Below are positions 53,786-63,748 of a DNA stretch of 64,000 nt, one piece after another. The notes beneath the pieces are model-generated. The model saw nothing but the letters and a program-made list of their open reading frames with translations, had not been told where the DNA came from and did not search any database. Positions within the stretch are counted from its first letter, which is position 1, and each line of letters begins with the position of its first letter. The DNA lies in assembly GCF_000365425.1 (NCBI RefSeq), contig NZ_AQOV01000001.1, positions 124,001 to 188,000 on the forward strand, written 5' to 3'. The stretch is from Methylomonas sp. MK1 (lineage in GTDB: Bacteria; Pseudomonadota; Gammaproteobacteria; Methylococcales; Methylomonadaceae). Made by a program: the position numbers and the translations under genes.

Positions 53786-54715
53786 TTATAACGCGCTGAC
53801 AAAATGTGAGTGATAAAGAGTGACTTGTGCCGCGGTCAACAGAAATACGCCGTCGCCGCCGCGTTCGAATTCCAACCATTGGAATGGCACGTCGGGAAAC
53901 ATTTCCTGCAAAGTTTCGGCGCTGCTGCCCACTTCGATGATCAAAATGCCCTGCTCCGCCAGATAACGCTTGGCATCAACCAAAATCCGCAACACCAAAT
54001 CCAGACCATGTTCGCCGCCGGTAAAACCCATCTCGGGTTCGGCGTGAAATTCCGCGGGCAGGCTCTCCCATTCGGCGATGGCGACATAAGGCGGATTGCT
54101 GACGATGATGTCGTAAGGCTTGGCCGGCAAGTCGTTGAATAAATCGGATTGATAGAGTTGGACCTGCTCTTCCAGTTCATGTTTTTCAATGTTGATCTGA
54201 GCCACCGCCAAAGCATCGTCCGACAATTCCACCGCATCCACTTGCGCATCCGGAAAAGCATAGGCACAGGCGATAGCGATACAGGCGCTGCCGGTGCATA
54301 AATCCAGGATGTTGAACACCTGAGTTTCTTCCACCCAAGGCTCGAAGCGTTCGGCGATGAGTTCGGCGATGGGCGAGCGCGGCACCAAGACCCGTTCATC
54401 GACATAAAACGATAGGCCTGCAAATATCGCTTCGTGGGTTAAATAGGCGGACGGTTTGCGTTCGACGATGCGGCGTTCGATCAATGCCACCACCGCTTGG
54501 CGCTCAGCCAGAGTCAGTATCGAATCCAAATAGCCGTGATCCAGATCGTAAGGCTGATGCAAGGTATGCAACACAATCGCCGCGGCTTCATCCAAAGGTG
54601 TGACCGTGCCGTGTCCTAGAAAAACCCGATGTTCGGCAAAGCGGCTGGCAGCCCAGCGAATATAGTCTCTGATGCTGCTGAGGGTTGTGATAACATCCGG
54701 GCCTGTTAAATTCAT
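53786..54715 (-). CDS. prmB: 50S ribosomal protein L3 glutamine methyltransferase
   Basis: A 309-residue SAM methyltransferase with the N-terminal helical recognition domain, [20 protein letters not shown] and the catalytic SNPPYVA. The RSPIAELI motif distinguishes PrmB from PrmC. It methylates glutamine 150 of L3. It is first gene of the prmB-aroC-MFS unit and divergent from the HDOD gene. Confidence 0.95.
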   Translation of the reverse strand: MNLTGPDVITTLSSIRDYIRWAASRFAEHRVFLGHGTVTPLDEAAAIVLHTLHQPYDLDHGYLDSILTLAERQAVVALIERRIVERKPSAYLTHEAIFAGLSFYVDERVLVPRSPIAELIAERFEPWVEETQVFNILDLCTGSACIAIACAYAFPDAQVDAVELSDDALAVAQINIEKHELEEQVQLYQSDLFNDLPAKPYDIIVSNPPYVAIAEWESLPAEFHAEPEMGFTGGEHGLDLVLRILVDAKRYLAEQGILIIEVGSSAETLQEMFPDVPFQWLEFERGGDGVFLLTAAQVTLYHSHFVSAL

Positions 54716-54803
54716 AGCGTGTCTATACTTAAAAATACGTTTAAAAATGCGGCAGCGGATTTTAAACCAATCCCCCGCCGCTTGCCCGAATAAAGCAAAG
54801 TAA

Positions 54804-55682
54804 ATGACCGAGGCCCATTCTCAAGCGCTATCCGCCAAACTGGCAAAAAATCGTCTGTACCAGGATTGTTTTAAATACATGCAATCCGATTCCTTGGCGC
54901 TGCCGACCATCCCGGATGTCTCGGTAAAAATTCGCCGGGCGATTAACGAGCCCAACGCCAACAGCAACAAAATCGCCAGAGTCGTGCAAATCGACCCCAG
55001 CATTACCGCGCGCTTGGTAAAAATCTCCAATAGTCCGCTATACCGAGGCCGGCGCAAGATCGAGAGCTGTCCCGAGGCTTTAACCCGTCTGGGTTTGAAA
55101 GCCGCCCAGGACATCATTACCGCCTTCGCATTAAAAGCCGTATTTAACGCCAAATCCCCGGTGATTCGCCGCAAGATGCAAGATCTTTGGGCGCATAGCA
55201 GTTATGTCGCGGCGATCAGTGCGGTATTTGCCCATAAAACCCCCGGTTTCGATCCCGACCGAGCCATGTTGGCCGGCTTGATTCACGACATAGGCGTGGT
55301 GCCGATTTTGGCCTATGCTGACCGGCAACCGGAGATTTTGACTAATCCAGGCGACCTGGCTGAGGCGGTACGCGAATTGCGCAGCCCGATTGGCGTGCAA
55401 ATCATCCGTAAATGGGATTTTCCCAGCGACTTTGAAGACGTGATCATTCACGCCGAAAACTGGCACCGCGACAGCGGCGAAACTGCCAGTTACAGCGATA
55501 TAGTCATGATTTCGCAATTGCACAGCTTCATTGGCAAGATAGACATCAAACAAATGCCCAAGCTGGACGAATTGCCCGCTTATAAAAAACTGGCTAAAGG
55601 CAATCTGGATGCGGATTTGAGCATCAATATACTCGACCAGGCCAAGGACGAGATCGAGCATATACGGCAGATGCTGAGCTAA
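54804..55682 (+). CDS. HDOD domain signalling protein
   Basis: A 292-residue protein with a single HDOD domain (residues ~30-230): LPTIPDVSVKIRRAINEPNA, the VQIDPSITARLVKISNSPLY segment and LAGLIHDIGVVPIL. The last resembles the HD metal motif. HDOD proteins lack hydrolase activity in general and act as scaffolds in signalling such as c-di-GMP or motility control. It has no fused output domain. Confidence 0.9.
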   Translation: MTEAHSQALSAKLAKNRLYQDCFKYMQSDSLALPTIPDVSVKIRRAINEPNANSNKIARVVQIDPSITARLVKISNSPLYRGRRKIESCPEALTRLGLKAAQDIITAFALKAVFNAKSPVIRRKMQDLWAHSSYVAAISAVFAHKTPGFDPDRAMLAGLIHDIGVVPILAYADRQPEILTNPGDLAEAVRELRSPIGVQIIRKWDFPSDFEDVIIHAENWHRDSGETASYSDIVMISQLHSFIGKIDIKQMPKLDELPAYKKLAKGNLDADLSINILDQAKDEIEHIRQMLS

Positions 55683-55808
55683 ACCGCACAGGGCCAGCGT
55701 TGGCAATCTGCGCAAGTTGCGGAATAATTTGGCCCTAATCGGTTTCCACAACTTGCAATTCGTAACCTTGATTATTCTTGGTATTTTCTTACTGTAGGAG
55801 TTAGCTAG

Positions 55809-56156
55809 ATGAAACACACATTAACAATCGCCGCCTTGCTACCCATCATGTTCGCACTCCCCGCGCAAGCCGGCAGCCTGACCAATGGCAGTTGGCAACC
55901 CAGCGGCTGCGGCGTAGTGCCTGAGTCACCTACTATCGATGGCGGCAATATCGATGCCTACAATAAAAGCATTGCGGCGATCAACGCCTGGCAACAAAAA
56001 TCGCGTGATTATTTCGAATGCTTGATCAAAGAAGCCAACACCGACAACGGCATCATCGCTGACCATGCGAATCAGGCTCAGGCCAAATATAGGGAAACAG
56101 TGGAAAAAATCGGCGCCCAAGCCGAGGCAGCCAAGAAAAAACTGGATAAAGAATAA
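55809..56156 (+). CDS. Small secreted protein, hypothetical
   Basis: A 115-residue exported protein with a clear signal peptide MKHTLTIAALLPIMFALPAQA. The mature part starts GSLTNGSWQPSGCG and continues as a charged coiled helix (QAQAKYRETVEKIGAQAEAA), with two cysteines that could pair in the periplasm. GTAGGAG precedes the ATG by 7-8 bases. Family not recognised. Confidence 0.7.
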   Translation: MKHTLTIAALLPIMFALPAQAGSLTNGSWQPSGCGVVPESPTIDGGNIDAYNKSIAAINAWQQKSRDYFECLIKEANTDNGIIADHANQAQAKYRETVEKIGAQAEAAKKKLDKE

Positions 56157-56363
56157 GCTTGCTACGCTGGCGCAAGGCACGAACTGCAATTTATGCGGCC
56201 AACACGCCATTTTTACCTGAGTTTACAATTCGCGCCTCGATTAAGCCTCCCGAGCAACCGGGATTTATCATAAAATCTCCGCATGACATGAAGCAGCCAT
56301 TCGCGTAATGCGGCGGGCTGCGCTCCAAGACCACCAATCTCTAGCAATAAAACTATCCAAGAC

Positions 56364-57611
56364 ATGAAAAAAGTCTACATGAAGCTGCTGATACTGGCGA
56401 TCAGCGTGCTGTTAAACGGTTGCGCCAGTCTCGGCAAAGGGATTACCGAAGCCATTCTGGAAAAGCAGGAAGCCGAAGACACCCGCATATGCGAAATCAA
56501 AGGCGATAAATTCGAAGGCATCAAACCGCAACTGGAAGTGCATGATCGGAAAATGAAGCTGCTGATGGTGCACGGGGTTGGCAACCACTTACCGGGGTAC
56601 GCCACCCAGTTCATGGAAAAGCTGGCCAAGGAACTTGATCTGACCGTCACCAGCAGAAATGTCAAAAATATCCGCCTCTCCGATGCAAAAAACCTTGAGC
56701 GACCGCTGGGCAATTTGCGTATCCACCGTTATCTGGACGCCAGCAAATCCCAGGAAATGCTGTTTTACGAGCTGACCTGGTCGGAGATTAGCGCCAAGGA
56801 AAAAGAAGTACTGTCCTACGATAACTCCGGAGAGCAGTCGTTTCGCCGCGCCGAAGTCAACGATCTGTTAAAAAAATTCTCCAACGATACCGGACCGGAC
56901 CCCATCATTTATCTGGGAGAGAAGCGCGAAGACATTCTCTCGGCGTTTGCGCAATCCTTCTGCTGGATGATCCACGGCGACTGGAACAGTCTGCCCGATG
57001 ATGTCAAGCAAACCTGTTCCACCAAGAACGTCACACCGTTTTATAACGATAGCTATGCTTTCATTTCGCACAGTTTGGGTAGCCGTATTACTATTGACGG
57101 TTTGCAGCAGATTGCCGCGAAGTTGAGCAACGGCGAAACAGCCAGCTATTACGCAGCATTGACCAATGTTTTAAAGAATAAAGAGATACCCATTTACATG
57201 ATGTCCAACCAATTGCCCATGCTGCAATTAGGTCGGTCGCTACCGGAAGTCGCCAATCATGCCGACACCTATTGTCGAGCGGAAGGGGCCAAATACAATG
57301 AACGGATCCTAGCCAAAACCTCGGTGATCGCGTTTAGCGATCCCAACGATTTGCTGAGTTATGCCATCCCGCACGATTTTGTGAATAAATATCTGGATTC
57401 GCGATTATGCGTCAATGTCACCAACATCAACATCAACGTCGCCAGAGTCTATGATGCGTTTGGCTTAGGTAAGCTGGCTAATCCCATGGATGCCCATATC
57501 GGCTACGACACCGACGACCGGGTGATTGCCTTGATAGCTAAAGGCATAGCCAACGAACATACCGCACCCATCGTCAAGGAACGTTGTCATTGGGTGGAAA
57601 CCATAGATTAA
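56364..57611 (+). CDS. Lipoprotein with alpha/beta-hydrolase-like core
   Basis: A 415-residue lipoprotein. The signal peptide ends at lipobox LLNGC (Cys20). The mature part opens with LLMVHGVGNHLPGYA (oxyanion-type HG loop), and ISHSLGSR carries a candidate nucleophile Ser in an S-x-S-x-G variant. FSDPNDLLSYAIP and the closing AHIGYDTDD can supply Asp and His. Overall this resembles lipase/esterase folds, but no family is assigned. A strong 12-base-pair hairpin follows 9 bases after the stop. Confidence 0.75.
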   Translation: MKKVYMKLLILAISVLLNGCASLGKGITEAILEKQEAEDTRICEIKGDKFEGIKPQLEVHDRKMKLLMVHGVGNHLPGYATQFMEKLAKELDLTVTSRNVKNIRLSDAKNLERPLGNLRIHRYLDASKSQEMLFYELTWSEISAKEKEVLSYDNSGEQSFRRAEVNDLLKKFSNDTGPDPIIYLGEKREDILSAFAQSFCWMIHGDWNSLPDDVKQTCSTKNVTPFYNDSYAFISHSLGSRITIDGLQQIAAKLSNGETASYYAALTNVLKNKEIPIYMMSNQLPMLQLGRSLPEVANHADTYCRAEGAKYNERILAKTSVIAFSDPNDLLSYAIPHDFVNKYLDSRLCVNVTNININVARVYDAFGLGKLANPMDAHIGYDTDDRVIALIAKGIANEHTAPIVKERCHWVETID

Positions 57612-57619
57612 GCTATTAA

Positions 57620-57647
57620 GGGTATGGCTAAAGGCTTAGCCATACCC
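57620..57647 (+). terminator. Strong hairpin after the lipoprotein gene
   Basis: GGGTATGGCTAA-AGGC-TTAGCCATACCC is a perfect 12-pair stem with a 4-base loop. No long T-tract follows, so it may act as a transcript 3' end stabiliser or weak terminator. Confidence 0.6.
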
Positions 57648-57779
57648 CCTCACGCTTTAATTCGCGTCACGCGAACCGCAGTACCGCCAACTTCACTCTC
57701 GCTTCACATCCGCCACATCGTCAGTTCACCTTGCCGGTGCATGCTGTTCATCGTCTTTTAACTCTACGGAATAAACGCG

Positions 57780-59144
57780 ATGCAAAAAAAACTCTGGCAA
57801 AAGATCTACATAATGTTCGGTCTGACTTTGGTGCTGCTGATACCAATAGGCATGATAAAAAATCTGGTTGGCGAACGCGCCGAGCGCCAACAACAGGCGG
57901 TAAACGACATTGCCGCCAGCTCGGCCGGCCCCCAGCAATTGTTCGGCCCCTTACTGGTAGTACCTTACACTGAACGCTGGACCGAAATTATCGAAACCAA
58001 ACAGGACGGCCAACCCCAACGCGAGCAAATCGAACGCGTCGATAATCGCCTGCTGTATTTTCTGCCCGAGCATCTAAACATAACCGGCGAGCTTGCCACG
58101 GAAACCAAGCAGCGCGGCCTGTTCAAAGTGCGTTCTTACGTGCTGAATGTCAGTATCAAGGGTGATATGAAGTTGCCTGGCGGTTACGGTAACCCCAAGC
58201 CGCTGCATAACGGCCAGATCAGTTTCGGCACGCCTTACACCAGCGTCGTGCTGGCGGATATGCGCGGCGTATTGGAAGCACCGGGCATGGAATGGGGCGG
58301 CAAGCAGTATGCATTCGAACAAGGTGCTGAATTACCCATACACCAAGCCAACGGCATGCACGTGACACTGGATGCGCCGCCGGTCGAGTTTGGCCCCATC
58401 AGCATACCGTTTACGTTTACGCTAAAAATACGCGGCATCGAATCACTGGATTTTATTCCGGCCGGCAAGCAAACCCGCGTGGAGCTATCCTCCTCTTGGC
58501 AGCATCCCAGTTTTTATGGCCGATTTCTGCCTGACCCACAAACCCAGCAAGTGGGCGAGAGCGGTTTTCATGCGCAGTGGTCTGTCGATGCGCTGGCATC
58601 GAATGTCGCCGAAAACCTATACAAATGTCAGGCTATCAGTTGTTACGACAGCTTCGGGATCCGCTTGATGGAGCCGATCAATGTCTATTCCTTGTCTGAT
58701 AGGGCCAGCAAATACGGTTTTCTGTTCGTCTGCCTGACTTTTGCCGCGATATTTCTGTTCGAAATCCTGAAAAATCTGGCGATTCATCCCGCCCAATATG
58801 CATTGGTCGGTTTGGCTCTAGCGATGTTTTTCCTGCTGCTGTTGAGCTTATCGGAACACCTGGATTTTGTGCTGGCTTATCTAATCGCCAGCGCCGCTTG
58901 CGTGGCATTAATCGGCTTCTACCTCAGTGCGGTGCTACGCAGCGTAAAACGCGGCATTGCCGCCGGCGCCTTACTGGGAGGCTTGTTCGGCAGTTTGTAT
59001 GGCTTGCTGGAATCAGAGGATAACGCACTGATGCTGGGATCTTTATTGATGTTTGCATTGTTGGCTCTGGCGATGGTTACCACGCGGCGCTTGGATTGGT
59101 ACCGACTCAGTCAATCCGATGCCGATAACTCGGCAATCATTTAA
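57780..59144 (+). CDS. creD: Cell envelope integrity protein CreD
   Basis: A 454-residue inner-membrane protein. One N-terminal helix (residues ~10-28) is followed by a ~270-residue periplasmic domain (GPLLVVPYTER, FEQGAELPIHQANGMHV, GIESLDFIPAGKQT). About six C-terminal helices end the protein. Sequence and length match CreD (Cet), which affects colicin tolerance and envelope integrity in E. coli. The creBC two-component genes are not adjacent. Confidence 0.93.
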   Translation: MQKKLWQKIYIMFGLTLVLLIPIGMIKNLVGERAERQQQAVNDIAASSAGPQQLFGPLLVVPYTERWTEIIETKQDGQPQREQIERVDNRLLYFLPEHLNITGELATETKQRGLFKVRSYVLNVSIKGDMKLPGGYGNPKPLHNGQISFGTPYTSVVLADMRGVLEAPGMEWGGKQYAFEQGAELPIHQANGMHVTLDAPPVEFGPISIPFTFTLKIRGIESLDFIPAGKQTRVELSSSWQHPSFYGRFLPDPQTQQVGESGFHAQWSVDALASNVAENLYKCQAISCYDSFGIRLMEPINVYSLSDRASKYGFLFVCLTFAAIFLFEILKNLAIHPAQYALVGLALAMFFLLLLSLSEHLDFVLAYLIASAACVALIGFYLSAVLRSVKRGIAAGALLGGLFGSLYGLLESEDNALMLGSLLMFALLALAMVTTRRLDWYRLSQSDADNSAII

Positions 59145-59205
59145 ATCCCATCGGCTCGGGGCGCTGGCTGTAAGCATCGTTCCGAGCAACAACATGGAGG
59201 TAATT

Positions 59206-59721
59206 ATGATTGTTGCTCATCTCCCAGCCGGCTATATAGTATCGACACTGCTGTTTCACAGATTCGAGAAATATGGGGCGTCCAGGCTAATTTTTCTGCG
59301 TGCCGGCTTATTGGGCAGTATCGCCCCTGATCTGGATATGATTTATTTTTATGGTTTCGACCACCGCGCGCACCCGCACCATAGCTATTTCAGTCACTTT
59401 CCCAGCGTTTGGCTGCTGTTATTAACATTGGCAATACTGTGTTTTCAGCATTGTAAGCAGAAGAAACTGGCGTTGTTGGCGCTAATTTTTACCGGAAACG
59501 GGATGTTGCATATGTTGCTGGACTATATCTCGACCAATATTTACTGGTTGGCGCCATTCGTAAACAGGCCTTTTGCTTTAATTACGGTGCCCAGTGTCTA
59601 CCAGGATTGGTGGCTAAATTTTCTGCTGCACAGATCGTTTGCGCTGGAAATTTTGATTGTGCTTTGGGCAACCTGTTTATGGTGTAGACGTCGGTTAGCT
59701 AGACACGAATTAGTCGAATAA
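59206..59721 (+). CDS. Metal-dependent hydrolase-like membrane protein (YdjM/DUF457 type)
   Basis: A 171-residue protein with four or five hydrophobic segments and the family motif GSIAPDLDMIYFYGFDHRAHPHHSYFSH, split here as GSIAPDLDM and DHRAHPHHSYFSH, rich in His/Asp metal ligands. GGAGG lies 5 bases before ATG 59206, fixing the start; a longer frame begins inside creD and is rejected. In E. coli YdjM is a LexA-controlled inner-membrane protein. Function is not established. Confidence 0.85.
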   Translation: MIVAHLPAGYIVSTLLFHRFEKYGASRLIFLRAGLLGSIAPDLDMIYFYGFDHRAHPHHSYFSHFPSVWLLLLTLAILCFQHCKQKKLALLALIFTGNGMLHMLLDYISTNIYWLAPFVNRPFALITVPSVYQDWWLNFLLHRSFALEILIVLWATCLWCRRRLARHELVE

Positions 59722-59724
59722 ACG

Positions 59725-60642
59725 TTAATCCGGAAGATGGATCGTTCCCTCGGCAAACAACACGGCTTGCCCACCGACTCTGATGGTCAAGTTCTCCAGG
59801 CCTTTGTTGTCCATTTCCAATTGAATCAAGCTGCGGCGAGTGCTTTGATCGCCGCGTTCGACCGCGAAAGTGTGGGTACCTTTTTGGGTGTGTTCGAACG
59901 AGCACAAATAACAACAAAATGCCGGTATCGCGCTGCCGACCGGTGGATCGGCATGGATGCCGATATTGGGTCCCAGCAAGCGGGCGTTAAAGTCCGCTTC
60001 CGGGCTTGACGATTTCGGGCAAAACAGCAAGATTTCCTGCGCTGCGGTTTGTGGGGCGGCCGATTGCGCCCAGGCCGCGTAGTTAAAACGCGCCTTACGC
60101 ACCGATTCGACATTCCAAACCGGCACCACTAAATAAGGAAACCCGCACGACACCAAGCGTGGCGAATATTTTTTATGATCCAGTTCCGACAACTGCAAGC
60201 CTAAAAAACTGCAAATTTCATCGTCACTGGGCGCGAAGCGGTCGATAATCGAATCAACGCTACGGCTAAATTGCACCAAGCCCGGCTGACAATCCTGACT
60301 GGACAGATTGACTTGGATAAGGCCGATATTTTGTTCGAACTCGAGTTTAGTGAGCGGTTCGGTTAACGCCACATCGCCGGAGATAGCCAACACATAGGCT
60401 GCGGCAATAATCGGATGGCCGGCAAAATTGATTTCGCCTAAAGGCGAAAATATTCGCATCCGCCGGTGCTTGTCGTCTTCCGCTTTGTGAAACAGAAATA
60501 CCGTTTCCGACAGATTCAATTCCTTGGCGATTTTAGCCATTTTTTCGGCATTCAAGCCGTCTGCCTTCGGCAATACCGCAATTTGCGCACCGTTGAAAAT
60601 CTGGTCGGTAAAGACATCAGCGATGTAATATTGGTAGTTCAC
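59725..60642 (-). CDS. PhzF family protein
   Basis: A 305-residue isomerase/epimerase-like protein of the PhzF/YddE fold. The opening YYIADVFTDQIFNGAQIAVL is followed by the catalytic Glu in LNLSETVFLF, then FAGHPIIAAAYVL and VERGDQSTRRS near the C-terminus. PhzF makes phenazine precursors, but most family members have unknown substrates. It lies 3 bases after nirD on the same strand, an unusual partner for nitrite reductase. Confidence 0.88.
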   Translation of the reverse strand: MNYQYYIADVFTDQIFNGAQIAVLPKADGLNAEKMAKIAKELNLSETVFLFHKAEDDKHRRMRIFSPLGEINFAGHPIIAAAYVLAISGDVALTEPLTKLEFEQNIGLIQVNLSSQDCQPGLVQFSRSVDSIIDRFAPSDDEICSFLGLQLSELDHKKYSPRLVSCGFPYLVVPVWNVESVRKARFNYAAWAQSAAPQTAAQEILLFCPKSSSPEADFNARLLGPNIGIHADPPVGSAIPAFCCYLCSFEHTQKGTHTFAVERGDQSTRRSLIQLEMDNKGLENLTIRVGGQAVLFAEGTIHLPD

Positions 60643-60645
60643 ACG

Positions 60646-61026
60646 TTACTCCATTTCACAGACAGCCAAAGACGGCGATTTTTGTTGCAGCGGCGGCGAG
60701 GCCAGCATGACGGCTACTCTGCCGTTTTCCAAGCGTACCGGATAGGCCGGCACGCTAACGCCGGCATCTTCAAAGCACACACCGGTACCTAGATGGAAAT
60801 GTTGCTTATACATCGGCGATGCGACCATCGGTTCGCCACCGATATCGCCTATCATACCTCGCGATAGGACATTGGCCTCGCTAAACGGATCGAAGTTACC
60901 GATTGCATAGACTTCCTGCCGGCGTTGCAGGTAAAAAATCGCGATTTGTTTGCCTTTTACTAAGGCACACACCCCGGAATCGGCTTGCAAATCGTCGATG
61001 CCACACACATCTATCCAAGTACTCAT
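60646..61026 (-). CDS. nirD: Nitrite reductase (NADH) small subunit
   Basis: A 126-residue Rieske-fold subunit: WIDVCGIDDLQADSGVCALV, ALVKGKQIAIFYL, YAIGNFDPFSEANVLSRGMI and PMYKQHFHLGTGVCFED. It lacks a complete Rieske ligand set, as NirD does. It partners NirB in assimilatory or dissimilatory reduction of nitrite to ammonium. It overlaps the nirB stop by one base. Confidence 0.95.
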   Translation of the reverse strand: MSTWIDVCGIDDLQADSGVCALVKGKQIAIFYLQRRQEVYAIGNFDPFSEANVLSRGMIGDIGGEPMVASPMYKQHFHLGTGVCFEDAGVSVPAYPVRLENGRVAVMLASPPLQQKSPSLAVCEME

Positions 61027-63566
61027 TATGCCGCCTCCTCGATCAATTTGAAATGTTTACGTTCTTGCGGGTTGGCGGGCCTAACTTGGCCGCGCTCCTC
61101 GACAAACACCACGTTGTCGTCGGCTTGATCGCTGTTAACGAAATGCCGGAAGCGTTTCAGCCGTTGCTCGTCGGCCAAGGTAGTTTTCCATTCACACTGA
61201 TAGGTATCGATAACATGCTGCATCTGCCCTTCCAATTGCGCGCCTATACCCAGCCGATCTTCTATGACTACCGATTTCAAATAGTCCAAGCCGCCTTCCA
61301 TATTGTCCATCCATACCGAGGTGCGCTGCATCCGGTTGGCGGTGCGGACATAAAAAATCAACACCCGGTCGATGTACTTGATTAATGTCTCTTTATCCAG
61401 ATTGGTGGCAAACAAATCGGCGTGACGCGGTTTCATACCGCCGTTGCCGCACACGTATAAATTCCAGCCATTCTCGGTAGCGATGACGCCGATGTCTTTG
61501 CCTTGCGCTTCCGCACATTCGCGGGTGCAGCCGGACACGCCGAACTTGATTTTATGCGGGGCGCGCAAGCCTTTGTAGCGATTTTCCAGTTCTATTGCCA
61601 AACCGACGCTGTCATCAACACCGTACCGGCACCAGGTGCTGCCGACACAGGATTTCACCGTGCGCAAGGATTTGCCGTAAGCATGACCGGATTCGAAACC
61701 GGCGTCGATCAACTCTTGCCATATCGCCGGTAATTGCTCGACGCGGGCGCCAAACAAATCCACGCGCTGGCCGCCAGTGATTTTGGTGTACAGCTGATAT
61801 TTTTTGCCGACTTGACCTATGGCGATCAGCATGTCCGGGGTGATTTCCCCGCCGGCGACCCGCGGTACCACCGAATAAGTACCGTCTTTTTGCATATTGG
61901 CCAGGAAGATGTCGTTGGTATCCTGCAAACCGATATGTTCTGTTTTCAGGATGTAGTCGTTCCAATGTGAAGCCAGGATAGAACCGACCGCCTGCTTACA
62001 CACTTCGCAGCCCAAACCCTTGCCGTGTTTATCCAGCAATTCATCGAAGGTTTTGATTTCCTCGACCATCACCAGGTTATACAAATCCTGGCGGGTATGT
62101 GGAAAATGCTCGCAAATATCGGTGCTGACTTCCACGCCCAGTTTGGTCAATTCACAATCCAATACTGACTTCAACAAAGCCGAACAGCCGCCGCAACCGG
62201 TGCCGGCCTTGGTCTCGGCTTTCAGGCCGCCCAGCGTGGTGCAACCGGCTTCAATTGCACCGCAAATCTGGCCCTTGCTGACATCGTAACAAGAGCAAAT
62301 CTGCGCCGAGGCGGGCAAGGCATCCGGCCCCAGACCAACTGATTCGCCGGAGAGTTGGGGCAGAATCAAAGAATCCGGATGCTCCGGTAGTTCTATGCCG
62401 TTCAAACAATATTGCAACAAAGTACTGTAAGCGGAAGCTTCCCCAACCAAAACCGCACCCAACAGCCGTTTCTGGTCTGGGCTGACCACCAGACGTTTAT
62501 AGATTTCGCTGGCACCGTTTTGATAGGTATACACCATGGCGCCTTGGGTCTTGGCATGCGCATCGCCGATACTGGCCACATCGACACCCATCAGTTTAAG
62601 TTTAGTGCTCATGTCGGCACCGGTAAAACTGCCCGCTTCGCCGGCTAAATCGGCGACGACGGTACGCGCCATCGCATAACCGGGCGCGACCAAACCGAAG
62701 ATCTGCCCGTTCCACAGCGCGCATTCGCCTATCGCATAAATATCTGCATCGGAGGTGCGGCATTGATTGTCGATGACGATACCGCCGCGCGGCCCGACAT
62801 CCAAGCCGCAGCCGCGCGCAATGTCGTCGCGTGGCCGGATGCCGGCGGAGAACAACACGATGTCGGTTTCCAAGGTTTCGCCGTCTGCAAAATTCATTTT
62901 GTGCAGACATTCCTCGCCATCGTCGATCAGCGTGGTGTTTTTGTTTAAATGTACCTTAACGTCCAACGCTTCAATCTTGCGCTTCAACATTGCGCCGCCG
63001 CCATCGTCGAGTTGCACGGCCATCAAACGCGGCGCGAATTCGACCACATGGGTATCAAGCCCTAAATCCTTTAACGCTTTGGCGGCTTCCAGGCCCAGCA
63101 AACCGCCGCCGATGACCACGCCGACTTTAGATTTGGCAGCCGCAGTTTTCATCGCTTCCAAATCTTCGATGGTCCGATACACCAGACACTGCGGTCGTTC
63201 ATGCCCTGGCACCGGCGGTACGAAGGGATAAGAGCCGGTTGCCAATACCAGTTTGTCATAATCGACTATCGCACCTTTGGCAGAGGTGACTTGCTTGCGC
63301 TCCCGGTCGATACTGGCAGCCCTGTCACCTAAATAAATCTCGATGCCGTGCTCAGCGAAGAAACCGTCTTCCACCAAGGACAAATCGGCCGCAGTTTTCC
63401 CGGAAAAATATTCGGATAAATGCACCCTGTCGTAAGCGGCTCTGGGCTCTTCGCAGAATGTGACAATCCTATAACGATCTTTCGCGTTGCTGGCGACCAA
63501 TCCAGCCAGAAAATTCTGGCCTACCATACCGTTGCCGATAACAACCAGGGTTTGTTTCATATTCAT
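61026..63566 (-). CDS. nirB: Nitrite reductase (NADH) large subunit
   Basis: An 846-residue flavo-siroheme enzyme in standard order. The FAD/NAD domains are VVIGNGMVGQNF and VGVVIGGGLLGLEAAK. A BFD-like 2Fe-2S region follows with ICSCYDVSKGQICGAI and the GTGCGGCSALL cluster. The C-terminal siroheme/4Fe-4S nitrite site has SCVGSTWCRYG, GVSGCTRECAEAQG and CGNGG. All cluster cysteines are visible. It reduces nitrite to ammonium with NADH. GAGG lies 7 bases before the first ATG; MKQTLVV two codons in is an alternative. The upstream region holds nitrogen-type control elements. Confidence 0.97.
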   Translation of the reverse strand: MNMKQTLVVIGNGMVGQNFLAGLVASNAKDRYRIVTFCEEPRAAYDRVHLSEYFSGKTAADLSLVEDGFFAEHGIEIYLGDRAASIDRERKQVTSAKGAIVDYDKLVLATGSYPFVPPVPGHERPQCLVYRTIEDLEAMKTAAAKSKVGVVIGGGLLGLEAAKALKDLGLDTHVVEFAPRLMAVQLDDGGGAMLKRKIEALDVKVHLNKNTTLIDDGEECLHKMNFADGETLETDIVLFSAGIRPRDDIARGCGLDVGPRGGIVIDNQCRTSDADIYAIGECALWNGQIFGLVAPGYAMARTVVADLAGEAGSFTGADMSTKLKLMGVDVASIGDAHAKTQGAMVYTYQNGASEIYKRLVVSPDQKRLLGAVLVGEASAYSTLLQYCLNGIELPEHPDSLILPQLSGESVGLGPDALPASAQICSCYDVSKGQICGAIEAGCTTLGGLKAETKAGTGCGGCSALLKSVLDCELTKLGVEVSTDICEHFPHTRQDLYNLVMVEEIKTFDELLDKHGKGLGCEVCKQAVGSILASHWNDYILKTEHIGLQDTNDIFLANMQKDGTYSVVPRVAGGEITPDMLIAIGQVGKKYQLYTKITGGQRVDLFGARVEQLPAIWQELIDAGFESGHAYGKSLRTVKSCVGSTWCRYGVDDSVGLAIELENRYKGLRAPHKIKFGVSGCTRECAEAQGKDIGVIATENGWNLYVCGNGGMKPRHADLFATNLDKETLIKYIDRVLIFYVRTANRMQRTSVWMDNMEGGLDYLKSVVIEDRLGIGAQLEGQMQHVIDTYQCEWKTTLADEQRLKRFRHFVNSDQADDNVVFVEERGQVRPANPQERKHFKLIEEAA

Positions 63567-63684
63567 CAGGGGCCTCTGTTTACTCAGAATTTATGCAAAC
63601 GCGCTACCTGGCCTAGTGGCGGTAAGGCGATTCAAGGAGCTACTGTCTGGTCGCTACCGCCCTTTTTCGCAGCCAAAAAAAAAG

Positions 63685-63725
63685 GCATCCTGTTCGAATG
63701 AATGACTCATTCAAGCAGGACGCCT
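63685..63725 (-). terminator. Intrinsic terminator inside the nirB leader
   Basis: On the minus-strand RNA, GGCGTCCTG (63725-63717) pairs with CAGGATGCC (63693-63685) through a long inner stem TTGAATGA/TCATTC. A run of nine T follows (63684-63676). The single arm difference is a G-U pair only in minus-strand RNA, confirming the direction. It lies ~110 bases before the nirB start, so it would stop transcription before the gene unless overcome. Confidence 0.8.
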
Positions 63726-63748
63726 TTGTCCAGGTTTAATACGGGGGC

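Noticed and set aside
59053..59205. Longer N-terminus for the YdjM-like gene, starting inside creD
   Set aside because: A GGAGG ribosome site sits directly before the ATG at 59206, and the extra residues are out-of-frame creD coding sequence.
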